From assembly GCF_024623325.1 (NCBI RefSeq), contig NZ_JANJZD010000008.1, positions 1 to 64,000 on the forward strand: 64,000 nucleotides of DNA, written 5' to 3'. The notes under the pieces are model-generated. The model saw nothing but the letters and a program-made list of their open reading frames with translations. It ran no database searches and was not told the DNA's origin. A program made the position numbers and the translations under genes. This document shows positions 27,805-36,013 of this stretch, piece by piece; position 1 is the stretch's first letter; the number at the start of each line of letters is the position of its first letter. This DNA comes from Acetatifactor muris. Its GTDB lineage: Bacteria; Bacillota; Clostridia; Lachnospirales; Lachnospiraceae.

Positions 27805-28602
27805 TTAAATGATATGATATTCCACATAAAGTTCCTGACGATACTCTTTATCCTGTGATACTTTGATAACGTCTGATAAACGGCCATCTTCACTTAAAAG
27901 TATTATTAATTTTGCCAACATTTCCTCACCTTTTTTCACATTCTCCTGGTCTCTCATCAACAACGTCATATACTCATGCCTCCATTCTCTATTCTTCTTG
28001 GCCTCTTTTACAGCTTCTTCCAATCTCTCCACATAGGCATCCTTCGGCTTCTTCCCTGCCACATAATCAAGGAACGCCTTTAATTCATCACTCACATCAT
28101 CCAGAGTTCCTTTTGCATTGAGAAATATCTTTACCGCCTCATCACCCATAGAAATGCTACCGTCTTCTTTACAGATATTTTCAAAGGTATAAATATGCCG
28201 CCCTTTCCCATATAAATCAAATGGACAGATAAATATAACATAGCTTCGCTTTAACTCATCATAAAGCTGCCCTTTGTCGATAAGCTGCAGGTCTATCATA
28301 CTCTGATAATACCGGCTTCTCTTAGGAAGTTCCTTTGTATGGCTCACCTGCATTTCTATGTCGTAAACAACTTCTTTCTCATCTCTTACATACACATCCA
28401 GCCTCACACTACGAGCATCCATATCCATGTTAATACTTTTCTGTAATTCTGGATATTCAATGCGTTCAATGTTCAAATCCGGGAGAATCCTTTGCAATAA
28501 CTCTTTGCACAATTCCGGATTCTGCATGACCTTGCCAAACAGGAAATCATTGGATATGCTTAATTCTTCCCATTTTGTCTGCTTTGTTTCCATGTCTCCC
28601 AT
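27805..28602 (-). CDS. PD-(D/E)XK (Rpn-type) nuclease-transposase family protein, complete
   Basis: 265 residues from ATG 28602, which has AGGTGG upstream. ISNDFLFGKVMQNPELCKELLQRIL at the N-terminus, SVRLDVYVRDEKEVVYDIEMQ (Asp and E-x-Q of the PD-(D/E)XK core) and YVIFICPFDLYGKGRHIYTF are the full set of conserved blocks. Members related to E. coli RpnA promote recombination and cut DNA. In Clostridia many are annotated as family transposases without known mobility. The C-terminal 60 residues are a charged helix. It is the only intact copy of three in this window. Confidence 0.8.
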   Translation of the reverse strand: MGDMETKQTKWEELSISNDFLFGKVMQNPELCKELLQRILPDLNIERIEYPELQKSINMDMDARSVRLDVYVRDEKEVVYDIEMQVSHTKELPKRSRYYQSMIDLQLIDKGQLYDELKRSYVIFICPFDLYGKGRHIYTFENICKEDGSISMGDEAVKIFLNAKGTLDDVSDELKAFLDYVAGKKPKDAYVERLEEAVKEAKKNREWRHEYMTLLMRDQENVKKGEEMLAKLIILLSEDGRLSDVIKVSQDKEYRQELYVEYHII

Positions 28603-28742
28603 TTTATCCACCTGCTTTCTTTCCATAAACCACTGCCGGAAAATGTGTATTTTTTTTAATCCCTATTATCTATTTCTATTATACACAGACTTCCGGCAAA
28701 TTACAATAAGCCGAGAACCTGTCTCCCGCCATTTTTTCCTTT

Positions 28743-29312
28743 TTAATCCTTCAAGATAACCAGCTTATTCTGGTAACACTCCACAGACACGCTACAGCCA
28801 ATTTCAAAGCCCCACTGCTCCACCCAGTTCCCCTGCAGGATAATCTGCGGCACATTTTTCCCATTCCTTGTTGTAAATGAGTATGCTTTCATCCTCCGGG
28901 TAGCCACAGTATAACCCGAACCCCCATCCTCTGCCACCATACAGTTATTTAACTGAAATCTTTCCATGACCTGGAACATTCTTGACAGCATGGTTTCCTT
29001 TCCAAATCTGCACGTTTCCGTGAAATCCGGACTTTTCAGGCCGTTCATGCTACTTCGGACTTCCTGAAACAAGACCTGTCTGTTCTGACGGATAAATCCT
29101 GACAACCTCCACAGGTTGTTCAGTGCATAGAGTGTATCTGCCACCGAATAAAATTCTTCTTTTGTCAGGGTTCGGCTGGAATAGTAATCTGTAAAACCTT
29201 TGTCCTTTGCCATCATCAGGAACCTTATTTTTTCCACAAACTCCCTCTGCTCCAGCTCTGATTTCAAATTTTCATATTCTGCCGCAATATACCGGTTCAA
29301 ATTGTTTTTCAT
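28743..29312 (-). CDS. SymE-like domain protein downstream of a recombinase remnant
   Basis: 189 residues from ATG 29312. The first 150 residues are mostly helical and I do not recognise them. The last 35, VPQIILQGNWVEQWGFEIGCSVSVECYQNKLVI, match the SymE toxin-like swapped-hairpin (AbrB-type) domain: 'G-W-E--GF--G--V-V' with a final LVI. SymE in E. coli is an SOS-induced protein affecting nucleoid and RNA. Proteins of this layout often accompany large serine recombinases of integrative elements. It starts 33 bases after the recombinase fragment. Confidence 0.6.
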   Translation of the reverse strand: MKNNLNRYIAAEYENLKSELEQREFVEKIRFLMMAKDKGFTDYYSSRTLTKEEFYSVADTLYALNNLWRLSGFIRQNRQVLFQEVRSSMNGLKSPDFTETCRFGKETMLSRMFQVMERFQLNNCMVAEDGGSGYTVATRRMKAYSFTTRNGKNVPQIILQGNWVEQWGFEIGCSVSVECYQNKLVILKD

Positions 29313-29345
29313 CACCTTTTCATCCTTCTTTCTGATTAAATTTAT

Positions 29346-30086
29346 TTATGATAACACAAGCTCCAAATCCAAGGTCTTAATCCCCAGTTCCCGGAACATA
29401 AAAACAGACGGCGCACCGTCTGGTGGTGTGCCGCCATAGCCCTGTAGAAATTGAATCAGCTCATCTGATAGCTTCAGTTTGATAGAATCTATGTTCCGGT
29501 GCTGGTCGATTGTAATCTCTGAAATCAAAAGATGTAACAGACGTTTCCGAATGGTACGGTCAATGTCGCTGGACAAAATCCTGCTGAAATTTTTTAATAT
29601 CTCCCGGATGGTTTCTTTGGGAATTTCTTTTTTCCCTTCTTCCAGAATCACCATGGATGTTTCCGTCTGTTTTTCACGAAGTTCACATAGCTGCCGGTTT
29701 AATTCCTCCCTGCGTGTTAAAAATTCCTCCCTGGAAATCTCGCTGTCTTCGTAGAGTTCATGGTTTCTCTGTTGGCGAACCTTGATTTTTTCCAAGCTCT
29801 TTTCCTGGACTCCCCGTTCCTTTATGGCGTTTTCCTTTAAGATTCTATGCTCCCGGTTAACTCTGCCCACAACCTCTTTAAAGAATTTCTCGTCGCTTAA
29901 CAGTTTATCCAGTTGATTGTACACAAACGTATTCGCTTTTTCTACCCGGACCATATTGCTGTGGCATACGGTGGTTCCTTTATTTTTCCAGTGAAATTAT
30001 AAACTGAACCTGTTCCCATAACTCATCCGGTATGATTGCTTCATGTTTTCCGTCTGCAATAATAGGATTGGGATTGATATTGTTCC
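29346..30086 (-). pseudogene. Large serine recombinase remnant (C-terminal part, interrupted)
   Basis: Reading leftwards from 30086, one frame gives NPIIADGKHEAIIPDELWEQVQ, the Recombinase-domain stretch of large serine integrases, and stops after ISLEK. The frame then changes, and from about 29975 VCHSNMVRVEKANTFVYNQL continues through a coiled coil (about 40-110) to the C-terminus at 29346. The catalytic N-terminal resolvase domain is gone and the zinc ribbon is mostly deleted. It joins the intron fragment at 30086/30087. It was probably the integrase of a vanished integrative element. Confidence 0.75.
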
Positions 30087-30402
30087 TCACAGTTCGTTGT
30101 TACTACGGCTAATGAGACCGCCTGTGAGACCTCCCCAGTTAAGGCGCAGTATCTTTCCCCTCACCTATCCGCCGCATTTACTGGTACTTCCGGCAACTTT
30201 TGGACTTCATCTTCTTTTGCAGACTTATCCGCATTTCCCAGCCTTTTATGCGGTTCCTGTCCGTCGGACCAAGGGTTTGCTTACAGCTTCTTTCAGATTC
30301 CATCTCGCGGTGGACACCCTTGCTGTTCAGCTATGTGTTTCCTCGTTGCCTAGGCACACTCGGGACTTTCACCCGTTAGATTACTGCCCATGCTGGGCAA
30401 AC
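30087..30402 (-). mobile_element. 5' fragment of the class C group II intron (second copy)
   Basis: 316 bases about 99% identical to 262-577: the sequence starts GTTTGCCCAGC at 30402 and ends at CTGTGAG. The catalytic RNA 3' part and the reverse transcriptase are missing, and recombinase remnant follows. Its 5' end lies four T residues after a terminator hairpin, exactly as at 577, which shows that the junction is the true insertion point. Confidence 0.88.
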
Positions 30403-30433
30403 AAAAGCAGCCGGACTGTTCAAAGCCCGGCTG
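30403..30433 (-). terminator. Terminator of the galactan operon, intron target
   Basis: Stem CAGCCGG/CCGGCTG (30427-30433 with 30408-30414), then CTTTT, then the intron fragment. It lies 28 bases after the GH53 stop. Confidence 0.8.
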
Positions 30434-30461
30434 ACAGTATTTAAGGGAAAGTTCATTCAGC

Positions 30462-32171
30462 TCATCCCGTCCGTACCAGAGAAAACCTCCGCACCATCCC
30501 ATACATGGGCGACGCGTCAATATGTACACCTATGGTCACAGTCCCCTTCTCCAGCTCCAGGTCTTCTATACGTCCGGCTTCAAAGCCATGTTCCGTGAGA
30601 TGCATCACCAGTTCCCGCACCGTCTCCCCCTGTCTGGCAAAAAGCCGCACATCCACTCCCGTGGTATCTGTCCCCTGGAACTCGGCCTGCAGACAGTATT
30701 GCCCCGCTTCCGCCAACGTCACCTGCTGGCTGATCTGATACCTGAAATGTCTCGCACATTCCACCCGCAGCGCGTTGAGAGGCGGCGCCGGATAAGGATC
30801 CACGAACTCAGGGAAAAGCTGGGCAATCACTTCATCCCCGCTGCTCTCCACCTGCCATCTGCTCATCCCTTCGTCCCAGTTGGGATCCGCCACAAGATTT
30901 GCGCCGGCTTCCAGCGTGCGTTCCGTCCGGATTTCCATCTGTACGGGGCTCTTTCTTTCTCCCGCCTGCCCATATACGATGCGACTTCCGATTTCGGTAC
31001 AGGTAACAGAATTGCCTTCCTGCCAGGTTACCTTTTCCTGCTTTATCCTTCCGTCTGCCAGCAGGACGGACACGGTCTCCGGCAGCAGCACCGTCTGGCC
31101 CGTCTGGGCGACAATTGTCTGAGGTTCATATATCTTCGCCCATCTGTCCTTCTCCACATGCTCGCTGTCAAAGGTAAAGGCCAGGATTCCTTCCATCGCC
31201 TTTCCTTCTTCGTCCAGAATCCCCATGTTGCCGGCCCAGCCGCCCTCAGCCTCCTTCGGCACGCACAGAGGCTCCCAGTAGAAAATCCCCTGCCCCATAT
31301 GGTCCGGCAGCGACGCCACAATACTGCTGACCAGCTCCAGAACCTGTCGCTGTCCCTGAGGATTTGCCGGAAATCCCGCTATCTTTTCCTGCATCTCATC
31401 AATGAAGCCGCCCTCACATTTTCTCCAGGCATGTGCAGTCTCCACAATCATGACAGGCTTGTGATAATCCCCAATCAGACGTTCCATGGTTTCCTTCAGA
31501 TCCGTGTAGGTTCCATGCCAGAAGGGATAATAAGACAAACCAATCAAATCGAAATCTTTCAGCCCATTCCGGAAGGACTTATCAAACCATTCTTTCAGGT
31601 AAAAATATCTGCCGCCCTGATCCAGATGAATCATGATTTTCAGATCCGGGTCTCCCACAGCCTTCGCCCCTTCGATACCTGCATTGACCAGCTTTACCAT
31701 CTGCTCATACCGGGGCAGCTCTCCCTCGGGGAACAGCAATCCGCTTCTGATCTCATTGCCGATCTGCACAATATCCGGCATCACCTCCTGCCGCTTCAGC
31801 TCCAGAAGGGTATCCCTCGTATAAGAATAAACGGCCTCCTGCAGCTCTTCCAGGCTGAAGTTCTCCCACGCCTTCGGTTTTACCTGATGGCCCGGGTCCG
31901 CCCAGAAGTCCGAATAGTGAAAGTCCAGCATGAATGCCATATCATGTGCTTTGATGCGCTTCGCCATGGCAATCGTATGTTGCAGATTGCAGTATCCGCC
32001 CGAATGCTTTACATTCTCCGGGGTATGCCAGATGCGCAGCCGAATGGCGTTCACCCCATATTTCTGTGCCAGGTCAAACGGATCCATAACGGTCCCATCC
32101 ATATCTTTCATCTGTATCCCTTCCGCCTCATATTGAGGCACAAAAGATATATCCATTCCTTTATAAAACAT
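30462..32171 (-). CDS. GH53 endo-beta-1,4-galactanase, cytosolic
   Basis: 569 residues. FYKGMDISFVPQYEAEG at the very start and RLRIWHTP (about 44) are GH53 hallmarks. The acid/base Glu is in DIVQIGNEIRSGLL (about 138) and the nucleophile in PVMIVETAHAWR (about 245). The TIM barrel ends near 345, and the last 200 residues hold a bacterial Ig-like module and a carbohydrate-binding beta-sandwich. There is no signal peptide, whereas most GH53 galactanases are secreted, so this one should act on imported galacto-oligosaccharides. GGAGAGAAGG precedes the ATG. It is the last gene of the locus, 5 bases after the LacI stop. Confidence 0.9.
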   Translation of the reverse strand: MFYKGMDISFVPQYEAEGIQMKDMDGTVMDPFDLAQKYGVNAIRLRIWHTPENVKHSGGYCNLQHTIAMAKRIKAHDMAFMLDFHYSDFWADPGHQVKPKAWENFSLEELQEAVYSYTRDTLLELKRQEVMPDIVQIGNEIRSGLLFPEGELPRYEQMVKLVNAGIEGAKAVGDPDLKIMIHLDQGGRYFYLKEWFDKSFRNGLKDFDLIGLSYYPFWHGTYTDLKETMERLIGDYHKPVMIVETAHAWRKCEGGFIDEMQEKIAGFPANPQGQRQVLELVSSIVASLPDHMGQGIFYWEPLCVPKEAEGGWAGNMGILDEEGKAMEGILAFTFDSEHVEKDRWAKIYEPQTIVAQTGQTVLLPETVSVLLADGRIKQEKVTWQEGNSVTCTEIGSRIVYGQAGERKSPVQMEIRTERTLEAGANLVADPNWDEGMSRWQVESSGDEVIAQLFPEFVDPYPAPPLNALRVECARHFRYQISQQVTLAEAGQYCLQAEFQGTDTTGVDVRLFARQGETVRELVMHLTEHGFEAGRIEDLELEKGTVTIGVHIDASPMYGMVRRFSLVRTG

Positions 32172-32176
32172 ATTAT

Positions 32177-33160
32177 TTACCTTCTCTCCGTTGATTTACG
32201 CATCAGAATCTCATAGTCTATCATTGTCTTCTTCTGGTATTCTCTTCCCTGAAGAAACTGAATCATCTGCTTTCCAATGACGTTTCCCACTGTTCTGGCA
32301 GAGGAGTTCACCGCCGTGACCAGTGGCAGAAAGCTGTCCAGCAGAGAACTGTTGTACAGAGATGCCACGGCGATATCTCTGGGAATGCGATATCCCTTTG
32401 ACTGTATCCTGGAGAACATCTGACTGCACAGAATATCATCCCCGCAGACCACGCACTCCACCTTTTTCGCCATCATATCCTGTATCACGGAATCGCACAG
32501 GTCCTTCTGAAATTTCCCCATATAAAATGCCTGATTCTCCTTTTGCAGCCCGCTCTTCAAAATCGCATTATAGAATCCGTTATACCGGCTTCTGTTCACA
32601 TGGAAAGACAGATTATCCACCACCAGTGCAAACTTGCGGAACCCCTTTCCGATCAGGAGTGAAATCAGACTCTCCGCCGCCCCTTCATTGTCGATATCCG
32701 CCTGAATGACTTCCCCATACTCGCACAGGCCGGTCACTCCCACCGGACATTTCGCTTCCAGCAGATACCGCAGCGCCTTATCGTCCTCCAGACTTCTGGT
32801 CAGGAGGACACCATCCACCTTCTTCTGCTCCACCATTTTCCGTATGCCGGAAATGTCCTGAGCAGTCCCCACCGTAATCATCACATTATAATCCAGCAGA
32901 GAAGTCGTCTCACAGATTCCCAGCAGACATTCCAGAAAATAGGGATGACCGTTGGCATAGATATCATTGGGAAATACCACTCCCAGCGTCCGGGTCTCGG
33001 TCTTCGCCTGTGTATCCTCTTTTTCACCTGCATCCTGCTCTCTGATAAAATTCTGAATTCTGATTCTGGTCTCCCTGCCGATTCTCCCTTTTCCGGATAA
33101 CGCCCTGGACACCGTACTCTTTGATAATCCCAGCTCTCTTGCTATCTCTTCCTGTTTCAT
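32177..33160 (-). CDS. LacI family transcriptional regulator of the galactan locus
   Basis: 327 residues from ATG 33160 with AAGGGG upstream. The frame is open further up but reads through the esterase remnant. The N-terminal helix-turn-helix EEIARELGLSKSTVSRALSGKGRIG (about 4-28) is followed by a periplasmic-binding-type sugar domain with GVVFPND, TVGTAQD and VVCGDD. It is embedded between the beta-galactosidase and endo-galactanase genes, so galactose-type oligosaccharides are the likely inducer. Candidate operators are the GTTGCGCA sites at 35899, 39580 and 39737. Confidence 0.9.
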   Translation of the reverse strand: MKQEEIARELGLSKSTVSRALSGKGRIGRETRIRIQNFIREQDAGEKEDTQAKTETRTLGVVFPNDIYANGHPYFLECLLGICETTSLLDYNVMITVGTAQDISGIRKMVEQKKVDGVLLTRSLEDDKALRYLLEAKCPVGVTGLCEYGEVIQADIDNEGAAESLISLLIGKGFRKFALVVDNLSFHVNRSRYNGFYNAILKSGLQKENQAFYMGKFQKDLCDSVIQDMMAKKVECVVCGDDILCSQMFSRIQSKGYRIPRDIAVASLYNSSLLDSFLPLVTAVNSSARTVGNVIGKQMIQFLQGREYQKKTMIDYEILMRKSTERR

Positions 33161-33161
33161 T

Positions 33162-33578
33162 TTACCCCTTAACTGTATGTCCCATATAGGCAATCGTGCC
33201 GTCTTCGTTCCTGGAATATTTACAGAAAAATTCATCCCATATCATCCGGGCCGCCTCTCTGGTATAGGTATGAGGCCAGCCTTTTACCCCGGTAAAGCGC
33301 ACCATGGGCACCTGCTCCTCATTGCAGGATACAGCATGTCGGTAAATGCCGTTCTCATATCTCCGGGCCTGATTCCAGTCCGTATGATTGCACGCACACA
33401 GTGTTCTGACCCCCGTCAGATTCCTTCCTCCTTCTGTCAGATTCCATCCTTCCCCCAGATCCAGCTCGCCCATCATGTACCAGACAGGCCTCTGTACACC
33501 GTCCCCCGGCACTTTCACACTGCTCTCCGGCAGATAAGACTCCACGCCTCCCACCGGTGCAAAAGCCGCCGGATGACT
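33162..33578 (-). pseudogene. Alpha/beta-hydrolase (esterase) C-terminal remnant
   Basis: About 138 codons between the GH35 stop and the LacI start. HPAAFAPVGGVES is the strand and loop after the nucleophile in PHB-depolymerase/feruloyl-esterase-like hydrolases. VRFTGVKGWPHTYTREAARMIWDEFFCKY contains the catalytic-His loop (GWPHTY). The nucleophile part GxSxG and everything before it are missing, and no start codon with ribosome-binding site exists. Probably an esterase gene shortened by deletion against the GH35 gene end. Confidence 0.6.
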
Positions 33579-33582
33579 GTCT

Positions 33583-35727
33583 TTATCCCCTCAGTTCAAG
33601 GCGGTACTCCGGCAGCAATTCGGCACCGCGCAGCTCGCAGCCGCTTTCCACCGGCAGATCATAGTACACTTCCGTTCCATAGCTGCAGGGTAGCGGATTA
33701 TCGCTGGCATAAATCCGGATAATGAGCTCTTCGGGATAATCAAAGCGTCTCAGCGCAAAATGCCATCTCTCTCCGTTGGTAAACCAATCGTCTGCCAAAG
33801 CTCCATTCCGATAAACTTCCGCCCGGTCTCCCAGATAATCTATGGAAGCATACAGCTGATGCACCGCTTCCTTCCGAAATCCGCTCATAGTCAACGCATA
33901 TTCGCGCCAGAGCAGCTTTCCGTCCGCATCTTTTTCCTCCCTCACAAACGAGGTCTTCGCTTCGGGTTTCACCGTCTCGGGCACACTGACAGTAATGCTT
34001 TGCGCCTCTCCCGTCTCCCGATAAACGGTCAGTTTCTCCTGCGCCGCCTTCGTCAGCAGATATTTCCCCCCATCCATCTCCATAAGGCAGCTGTCACCAT
34101 GTTCCACGATATACAGCGTATCCTCTGTCCTGAAAGCACGGTTTGCCTCTTTCGTGGACAATACCACGACATTTCCTTCTTCCTCTTCCCACTGGAACAG
34201 AGGATTCTCCAGGTCAGTATAGAAAAATACTCTCTCTCCGATTCTGCACAGCAGGCTTGCATTGGTCAGTTCCAGCTTTTTGTCTCCCACCGGCAGGTCA
34301 AATGGAATAACCGCGCATTCTCCCGTTTTCAGAGACAGATGGGGAACTGTCACGCTTCCCTTTTCTGTAAGCAATTCCATGGCAAAGTCTTCGTGAGGCT
34401 CCATTTTTCTCCGCCTCTGATGATTGTTCAGGAACAGGAACCCCACCCCTGTATCATGATTCATTCTCACAGCAGCCCGGATGGTATGCATATCTTCCGG
34501 TGATTCCGGAAGAATCTCCGGGAAATGGACTTCCGCCCCGGCCAGAATCTCCCCGTAATCCTCCATCAGAAAATGCATTTTCTTCAGTCTGCCATAGCTT
34601 TCGTTCAGCTCTCCGGACTCTCTGATACAGGTCTGGAAATCATAGCATTTGACAGGAAGATTGTTGTAGATGTCCGTCGCCTGAGATTCCTGGAGTGTGC
34701 TGTATTTTCCCTCGGGGTTGATGCCTCCGTGATACATGTAATAGCCCGGCATATTTCCGCCGCTTCCCAGGATACACAGCGCCTGAGCCTCTGTATCCTC
34801 CGGCCAGGGGAAGGGACGTCTGTGGCTGGTGGGCTGAATCCCGGCCCCCAGTTCCGCTGTTATCCAGGGATATCTGTATAAATCATAGGTGGTTCTGCTG
34901 CCGTCATGACTCTTGCGGTCGGAACCAATATTGTCATCTATTTTATAAGAAGAGAACAGGAAATTCACACCTGCCGGCAGTTCCTTCGTGTGTGTGGCCC
35001 AGGGTGCATCCACATAGCCCCCCAGCGCCGGAAGCGTCTCTTCTTCCAACACATAGGATCCCCAGCCGGTGGCAGAATAGTAAGGCACTTCAAATCCCGC
35101 GGCTATGGCTTTTCTTTTCAGCTGCGCCATATGGGCAAGTCCTTTTTCGGTCTCCGCCGGGCCGCCGCAGTGTCCGTACTCGTTCTCCAGCTGCACGCCG
35201 ATCACCGGCCCCCCGTCCTTACACATCATTCCCCGGCACTGCTCACCCAGTTTCCCGAAATATTTCTCCACATACCCCAGGTACTCCGGTTCATTCACGC
35301 GCACTTTCTCCTTGTCCATGCAGGCAATCCAGTCCGGGAATCCTCCGTTCCTGCACTCCCCGTGGGCCCATGGTCCGATGCGCAGCCATACCTGCAGTCC
35401 TGTCTTCTCACACAGCTCCAGAAAATGTCTCAGATCCCTGCAGCCGCTGAAGTCCCATTCGCCTTCCCTCTCCTCGTGGTGAATCCAGAAAATATAGGTG
35501 GCCACAATATTGATGCCGCCGGCCTTCATCTTCTCCAGCTCTTCCTCCCAGCTCTCCGGCTCATACCTGGAATAATGGAATTCTCCCATCACAGGAAGAA
35601 TTCTCTTCCCGTTTTTCAGCAGGCTGACATTGTCCACCTGATACAGATTCCCGTCCTTATCCTTTCCGCTCATGGGAAGCAGTTCCGGCGCCTTCCCTTT
35701 GGAAATGATGTTGATTTGATTCCTCAT
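33583..35727 (-). CDS. GH35 beta-galactosidase, cytosolic
   Basis: 714 residues from ATG 35727, which is preceded by AGGAGGACAAC. The GH35 barrel begins with LLKNGKRILPVMGEFHYSRYEPESWEEEL (about 35-60). The acid/base is in GVQLENEYGHCGG (about 180) and the likely nucleophile is the Glu in WITAELGAG (about 295). Several beta domains follow to the C-terminus. No signal peptide. It should remove terminal galactose from imported beta-galacto-oligosaccharides, complementing GH53. A putative operator and -10 sequence upstream (35899-35959) indicate an internal promoter. Confidence 0.9.
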   Translation of the reverse strand: MRNQINIISKGKAPELLPMSGKDKDGNLYQVDNVSLLKNGKRILPVMGEFHYSRYEPESWEEELEKMKAGGINIVATYIFWIHHEEREGEWDFSGCRDLRHFLELCEKTGLQVWLRIGPWAHGECRNGGFPDWIACMDKEKVRVNEPEYLGYVEKYFGKLGEQCRGMMCKDGGPVIGVQLENEYGHCGGPAETEKGLAHMAQLKRKAIAAGFEVPYYSATGWGSYVLEEETLPALGGYVDAPWATHTKELPAGVNFLFSSYKIDDNIGSDRKSHDGSRTTYDLYRYPWITAELGAGIQPTSHRRPFPWPEDTEAQALCILGSGGNMPGYYMYHGGINPEGKYSTLQESQATDIYNNLPVKCYDFQTCIRESGELNESYGRLKKMHFLMEDYGEILAGAEVHFPEILPESPEDMHTIRAAVRMNHDTGVGFLFLNNHQRRRKMEPHEDFAMELLTEKGSVTVPHLSLKTGECAVIPFDLPVGDKKLELTNASLLCRIGERVFFYTDLENPLFQWEEEEGNVVVLSTKEANRAFRTEDTLYIVEHGDSCLMEMDGGKYLLTKAAQEKLTVYRETGEAQSITVSVPETVKPEAKTSFVREEKDADGKLLWREYALTMSGFRKEAVHQLYASIDYLGDRAEVYRNGALADDWFTNGERWHFALRRFDYPEELIIRIYASDNPLPCSYGTEVYYDLPVESGCELRGAELLPEYRLELRG

Positions 35728-35898
35728 GTTGTCCTCCTGTTCCAGTCGCTGCGCGACAGCTCTAAAGTCCCGTATCAGTCCATCCAATACCCTTACGCCG
35801 GCTGATACTGATCTTTTATAAAAAAGAGGTGCGGTGACTGATCACTGCCCCTCCTGATGCCAGGCAATCTCCGGAACCGCTTTTCAGGCGCCCGGAAT

Positions 35899-35916
35899 TG
35901 TGCATTTTGTTGCGCA
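35899..35916. promoter_or_regulatory. Candidate LacI operator upstream of the GH35 gene
   Basis: TGTGCATTTTGTTGCGCA shares the GTTGCGCA core with sites at 39580 and 39737. It lies about 40 bases downstream of a minus-strand TATAAT (35954-35959), the same geometry as at the permease promoter. Confidence 0.5.
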
Positions 35917-35962
35917 CTTTTCACATTCTTCCATATAATTTAACTTGATAAAAATTATAGGA

Positions 35963-35990
35963 GAGGGGCAGCCTTCAACCGCTGCCCCTC
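35963..35990 (-). terminator. GC-rich hairpin after the binding-protein gene
   Basis: Perfect 10-bp stem GAGGGGCAGC/GCTGCCCCTC with an 8-base loop, 24 bases before the stop at 36014 in genome order (downstream in transcription). The following TCCTATAATTTTT is a poor T run and may double as the -10 of the GH35 promoter. Confidence 0.6.
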
Positions 35991-36013
35991 TTTATCGCAG
36001 TCTGCATGACAGT

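Noticed and set aside
30522..32216. 564-codon plus-strand frame
   Set aside because: Antisense of the GH53 gene with no recognisable protein and no ribosome-binding site.
33161..33235. 25-codon N-terminal extension of the LacI protein
   Set aside because: It overlaps the esterase remnant; ATG 33160 has AAGGGG and begins the helix-turn-helix as usual.
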